This document shows positions 60,835-64,000 of a stretch of 64,000 bases of DNA, in pieces (positions within the stretch are counted from its first letter, which is position 1; the number at the start of each line of letters is the position of its first letter). The notes below the pieces were generated by a model, which did not search any database, was not told where the DNA came from, and was given only the letters and a program-made list of their open reading frames with translations. The DNA is from APNM01 sp040361335 (lineage in GTDB: Bacteria; Pseudomonadota; Gammaproteobacteria; Nevskiales; Salinisphaeraceae). The translations under genes and the position numbers were made by a program. The stretch lies in assembly GCF_040361335.1 (NCBI RefSeq), contig NZ_APNM01000008.1:121766-185765 (forward strand), given 5' to 3'.

Positions 60835-61023
60835 TCAATCGGCGGGGTCGTCGACCAGGCGCGCCAGCTCGAGACCGCGGATAGCGGAAATCGCCGCTTC
60901 CAGGGCCCCTTCGCCGCACAGGCCCCGGATGGCGGCATCCCTGTAACCGGCCACGGCGGCTTCGATACAGGCCGCGCGGACACGTTCCGCCAGCTCCAGT
61001 TCCCGGTCGCTCGTCCCGCTCAT
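60835..61023 (-). CDS. Small conserved helical protein (62 residues)
   Basis: A 62-residue protein, mostly helical and mildly acidic: ELAERVRAACIEAAVAGYRD, then AAIRGLCGEGALEAAISAIR. Related short proteins with an 'ACxEAA..AY.DA...GLC.EG..E' pattern occur in many gammaproteobacteria, to my recollection without a known function. Its ATG overlaps the stop of the DUF488 gene (ATGA), and it ends the gluQ operon, 18 bases from a convergent gene. Confidence 0.72.
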   Translation of the reverse strand: MSGTSDRELELAERVRAACIEAAVAGYRDAAIRGLCGEGALEAAISAIRGLELARLVDDPAD

Positions 61024-61373
61024 CGACGTCCCTCCAGGTAGTCACGCAGCGCCACGGCGTTGTTGTGCTCGCGGTCGCGGGCCGCGAATACGAGCGTCAG
61101 GCCCGACTCGCGCGCATGCCGGCGCAGCGTCTCCAGACTTTCCGGCTCGGCCGCGGCCAATTCCCCGAAATAGCGTTGCCGGAATTCCCGCCAGCGCGCC
61201 GGATCGTGCCCGAACCACCGGCGCAGTTCGCGGCTGGGGGCCAGCTCACGATACCAGCCGTCGACCGCCGCCTTCTCCTTGGAGACGCCGCGCGGCCACA
61301 TGCCGTCGACCAGGGCGCGGTAACCGTCCGCCGGCTCCGCCGGATCGTAGATACGCTTGATCGCGATAGTCAT
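61020..61373 (-). CDS. DUF488 family protein (YeaO-like)
   Basis: A 117-residue DUF488 protein with the family's KRIYDPAEPADGYRALVDGM followed by WPRGVSKEKA, the WYRELAPSRELRRWFGHDP segment and C-terminal LVFAARDREHNNAVALRDYL. Its biochemical role is not known. GGAGGAGG ends just before the ATG at 61373, which overlaps the gluQ stop (ATGA). Confidence 0.88.
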   Translation of the reverse strand: MTIAIKRIYDPAEPADGYRALVDGMWPRGVSKEKAAVDGWYRELAPSRELRRWFGHDPARWREFRQRYFGELAAAEPESLETLRRHARESGLTLVFAARDREHNNAVALRDYLEGRR

Positions 61374-62323
61374 GCCTCCTCCGCGAGATCGCGCCCGGCA
61401 TCCCAGACCAGGGTCGTGCATGCCGGCACCGCGGACAGCCGCCAGTGACGCCGGCCCCATGCCAGGACGTCGGCCACGCCCGACGCGTCGAGACCGGGCG
61501 GCGGTGCCTGCCCCAGACAGCGGAGGGCCGCGACCAGGTCCTCGGCCGGGCGCCGGCGATCGAGAGCGGTGGCGCCCTCGCTCTTGCTCAACTTGTCCCC
61601 GTTCGCGTCGACCAATAACGGGACATGGGCATAGCTCGGGGTGGGCAGGCCGAGGCAGCGTTGCAGATGGATCTGGCGCGGCGTGGACAGCAACAGGTCC
61701 GAGCCGCGCACGACCTCGCCCACGCCCTGGTGGGCGTCGTCCACCACCACCGCGAGCTGATAGGCATAACAGCCGTCGGCACGGCGGATCACGAAATCCC
61801 CGACATCCCGGTCGAGACGCTGGCTGCGGCGGCCGAGAACGCCGTCCACGAAGGCGATCTCCTCGTGCCCCGCGCGCAGCCGCACGGAGCGCGGCGACCG
61901 GCCCTCCGGCAGTCCGTCGCGGCAAGTCCCCGGATAGATCGGCCCCTCCGGCCCGGCGGGACCGGTGCGCGCCTCGCGCCGGCTGCAGCCGCAGTCGAAC
62001 GCCAGCCCGCGCGCCTTGAGATCGGACACGGCATCGGCGTAGGCATCGAGCCGATCGCTCTGGTAGAGCACCGGCCCGTCCCAGGTCAGGCCGTATGCCT
62101 CCAGCGTGCGCAGGATGTCGTCCGCGGCGCCGGGCACGGCGCGGCGTGGGTCGATGTCCTCCATGCGCATATACCAGGCGGCCCCGCGGCTGCGCGCCTG
62201 CAACCAGCTCGCCACGGCCGCCGTCAGGGAACCGAAATGCAACGGTCCGGTCGGCGAGGGGGCGTAGCGGCCGGCGGGTGGCGCGGCGCCGGTCGCTTTC
62301 GTGTCGCTGTCGTCTGCGGCCAT
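61370..62323 (-). CDS. gluQ: Glutamyl-Q tRNA(Asp) synthetase
   Basis: A 317-residue truncated class I synthetase that attaches glutamate to queuosine in tRNA(Asp), not to the tRNA end. HIGH-type motif RYAPSPTGPLHFGSLTAAV, KMSKS-type motif DKLSKSEGATAL, a zinc-type Cys cluster (FDCGCSRRE and YPGTC), and absence of the anticodon-binding domain of GltX. Two ATGs (62329 and 62323) are possible; GGAAT precedes the second. dksA, its usual upstream neighbour, is not here. Confidence 0.92.
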   Translation of the reverse strand: MAADDSDTKATGAAPPAGRYAPSPTGPLHFGSLTAAVASWLQARSRGAAWYMRMEDIDPRRAVPGAADDILRTLEAYGLTWDGPVLYQSDRLDAYADAVSDLKARGLAFDCGCSRREARTGPAGPEGPIYPGTCRDGLPEGRSPRSVRLRAGHEEIAFVDGVLGRRSQRLDRDVGDFVIRRADGCYAYQLAVVVDDAHQGVGEVVRGSDLLLSTPRQIHLQRCLGLPTPSYAHVPLLVDANGDKLSKSEGATALDRRRPAEDLVAALRCLGQAPPPGLDASGVADVLAWGRRHWRLSAVPACTTLVWDAGRDLAEEA

Positions 62324-62451
62324 GCCCATTCCGGTCGGCGGTGTGAGCGGTCCCGGCATACCGGGCTGCAACCACACCTATAGGTAGTTCCCGCGCGCGA
62401 TGCAAGGGCTAACCTCGCACGATCGCGATCGCCGGCACCGGAGGGGAGATC

Positions 62452-63792
62452 ATGCTCAGAGCCATCGCCAGACACTGCCAGTGGAGCGTCGAACGCTTCC
62501 TGCCCGACAGTTTCATCCTGACCGCGTTGCTCACCCTGCTGACCCTGGTCCTGGGCATGCTGGCCGCGAACCGGGGCCCGCTGGTCATACTCGACCACTG
62601 GTACCGGGGGTTCTGGGATTTCCTGCCCTTCGCCATGCAGATGTCGCTGATCCTGCTGACCGGATATGCGCTGGCCATGGCGCCGGTCGTGCAGCGGGGA
62701 CTCGCCGCCCTCGCCCGCCTGCCCTCGACGCCGCCGGGCGCGGTCTCCCTGATCGTGCTGATCGCCGCCGGCGCGGCCTGGTTCAGCTGGGGCGTGGGCC
62801 TGGTGCTGGGCCCCATCGTCGCCCGCGAGATGGCCAAGCATGTCCGCGTCGACTACCCGATCCTGGTGGCGGCCGCCTATTCCGGGGCGATCGCCGCCCT
62901 GCCCGCCGGCCTGACCATCACCGCGCCGATCCTGGTGAGCACCCCGGGGCACTTCCTGGAGGCGGAGATCGGCGTGATCCCGCTGGCCGACACCATCTTC
63001 GCGCCGACCCAGATCGCGACCGCCGCGCTGGGCGTGGCCGGGGTGCTGTGGGCCTTCCGGCGCATGACCCCGTCCGACGACGAGGCGCGCCTGGTGGATC
63101 GCGAGACCCTGGAGCGCATCGACGCCGCCGCGACACCGACCGAACGGGCCGAGCCGACGACCGTGGCGGAACGGCTCAACGAGAGCCGCCCGATCCAGTA
63201 CGCGCTGGTCGCCTGCGGCGGCGCCTGGCTGTTCCACTGGTTCCTCGTGCGCGGCGGGGACCTCAACCTGAACGTGCTCAATTTCACGTTCCTGATGCTG
63301 GGACTGGCCCTGCACGGCTCGCTGCATCGCTACGCCGGCGTGTTCGCCGACGGCGCCCGCTCGATCGCGCCCATCGTGCTCCAGTTCCCGTTCTATGCCG
63401 GCATCATGGGCATGATGGCCGGCTCGGGGCTGGTCGTGCTGATCGCGACCTGGCTGGTCTCCGTGGCCTCGCCGACGACGTTCGGCCTGCTGGCGATGCT
63501 CTCCGCCGGTCTGATCAACGTCTTCGTGCCGTCGGCCGGCGGGCAGTGGGGCATCCAGGGGCCCATCCTGGTCGAGGCCGCGCGCCAGCTCGAGATTCCC
63601 GCGGCCGTGGCCGTCAACGCCTATACCATCGGCGATCTCTGGACCAACCTGCTCCAGCCCTTCCTGGCCTTGCCGGCACTGGGCATCGCCGGCCTTGCCC
63701 TGAAGGATATCTGGGGCTATTGCCTGGTGGCGTTGGTCATCGTCGGTCTGGCGGGCGTGACCGGCGTGTTCCTGCTACCGCTGCTCCTTTAG
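62452..63792 (+). CDS. atoE: AtoE-family short-chain fatty acid transporter
   Basis: A 446-residue inner-membrane carrier with about ten hydrophobic spans. Family landmarks: LPDSFILTALLTLLTLVLGM, HWYRGFWDFLPFAMQMSLIL, WFSWGVGLVLGPIVAREM, FPFYAGIMGMMAGSGL, and NVFVPSAGGQWGIQGPILVE with the conserved GGQW. It should import acetoacetate or short-chain fatty acids. GGAGGGGAG precedes the ATG. No ato catabolic genes follow on this strand within the window. Confidence 0.9.
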   Translation: MLRAIARHCQWSVERFLPDSFILTALLTLLTLVLGMLAANRGPLVILDHWYRGFWDFLPFAMQMSLILLTGYALAMAPVVQRGLAALARLPSTPPGAVSLIVLIAAGAAWFSWGVGLVLGPIVAREMAKHVRVDYPILVAAAYSGAIAALPAGLTITAPILVSTPGHFLEAEIGVIPLADTIFAPTQIATAALGVAGVLWAFRRMTPSDDEARLVDRETLERIDAAATPTERAEPTTVAERLNESRPIQYALVACGGAWLFHWFLVRGGDLNLNVLNFTFLMLGLALHGSLHRYAGVFADGARSIAPIVLQFPFYAGIMGMMAGSGLVVLIATWLVSVASPTTFGLLAMLSAGLINVFVPSAGGQWGIQGPILVEAARQLEIPAAVAVNAYTIGDLWTNLLQPFLALPALGIAGLALKDIWGYCLVALVIVGLAGVTGVFLLPLLL

Positions 63793-63885
63793 GGGCTGCC
63801 GGGAGAGCGGCCCTGCGCGGGACAGGGATATCCCGCCGCCGCTTGGGGCACGCGATGCGTGGCGCGGCCGTGCCGGAGCCGGACC

Positions 63886-63930
63886 CGGCGTACCGGAAAA
63901 GGACAGCTCCGCCCTCTTCCGGTATCGCCG
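63886..63930. terminator. Long hairpin between atoE and a convergent gene
   Basis: CGGCG-TACCGGAA (63886-63898) and TTCCGGTA-T-CGCCG (63917-63930) pair with an 18-base loop. It lies between convergent stop codons. There is no long T run, so it may be a two-way stem protecting both mRNA ends rather than an intrinsic terminator. Confidence 0.55.
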
Positions 63931-63944
63931 CGGGATTACCCCGC

Positions 63945-64000
63945 CTACGTCTTTTCGTAGGCGCTCAGATCCATGTGTTCGGAGACCAGCAGGTCGTTGC
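63945..64000 (-). CDS. C-terminal end of an unidentified gene (partial)
   Basis: An open minus-strand frame enters from the right end and stops at TAG (63945-63947), giving the last residues NDLLVSEHMDLSAYEKT. The codon choice is like its neighbours. Too little is present to name the protein. Confidence 0.45.
   Translation of the reverse strand, partial: NDLLVSEHMDLSAYEKT

Noticed and set aside
61020..62405. A possible fusion of the DUF488 protein with an upstream domain
   Set aside because: The upstream part is an out-of-frame reading of gluQ; a good ribosome-binding site and ATG at 61373 start the true gene.

Overview
The window is a chromosomal segment of a high-GC gammaproteobacterium. 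Nearly every gene has a recognisable gammaproteobacterial housekeeping homologue. Several blocks keep the gene order known from Pseudomonas and relatives: rne–rluC–gph–maf–yceD–rpmF–plsX; kdsB–lpxK–msbA–exbD–exbB–comEC–lolD–lolC/F; mfd–(mtnP)–nagZ; gacS–cysM–rlmD; rpoE–mucA–mucB–mucD–lepA–lepB–rnc–era–recO–pdxJ; sdhCDAB–sdhE–ygfX with ygfZ nearby. The very high GC content and the mix of genes would suit the Chromatiales/Ectothiorhodospiraceae side of the class, but that placement is inference. No transposase, integrase, phage gene, CRISPR array, tRNA or rRNA was seen.

Layout. 1–2228: plsX (partial), rpmF and yceD on minus, maf on plus. 2229–3342: gene-free repeat region. 3343–8324: gph and rluC on minus, rne on plus. 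8367–17782: a tightly overlapping minus-strand envelope operon (ptpA, kdsB, lpxK, msbA, exbD, exbB, comEC, lolD, lolC/F). 17877–23732: a small exported protein, aguA and aguB (agmatine to putrescine), and mfd on plus. 23754–31578: a minus-strand series with purine and murein salvage (mtnP, hpt, nagZ, an ElsL-like L,D-carboxypeptidase), mscS, a CYTH protein, rlmD, a degenerate exonuclease and cysM. 31648–34293: the GacS/BarA-type hybrid kinase. 34298–36153: orn, phhB, rsgA. 36225–37336: two small exported proteins with LPGLD repeats that I do not recognise. 37421–47133: the rpoE–mucA–mucB–mucD–lepA–lepB–DUF4845–rnc–era–recO–pdxJ block, with nadB divergent. 48984–54852: a secreted alpha/beta hydrolase, ygfX, sdhE, sdhBADC and a tiny DUF1674/SdhAF4-like gene. 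54937–64000: ygfZ, lysS–prfB (with the programmed +1 frameshift), an OmpA-type protein, small genes, gluQ, an AtoE-type transporter and a partial gene.

The most unusual content is (i) three families of intergenic hairpin repeats whose arms are built from short 7–11-base words and which lie at or next to stop codons, including a nested, fourfold 180-bp tandem array; (ii) the pair of exported LPGLD-repeat proteins, one of them preceded by a near-perfect dyad that contains its ribosome-binding site; (iii) an intact-looking PolB-type exonuclease homologue that has lost its catalytic acids; and (iv) a DegP/MucD protease with a lipoprotein signal. Several genes look functionally coupled: methylthioinosine phosphorylase with hypoxanthine phosphoribosyltransferase, NagZ with the leaderless YkuD enzyme, two SDH assembly factors with sdhCDAB, and possible sigma-E promoters firing both ways between rpoE and nadB.
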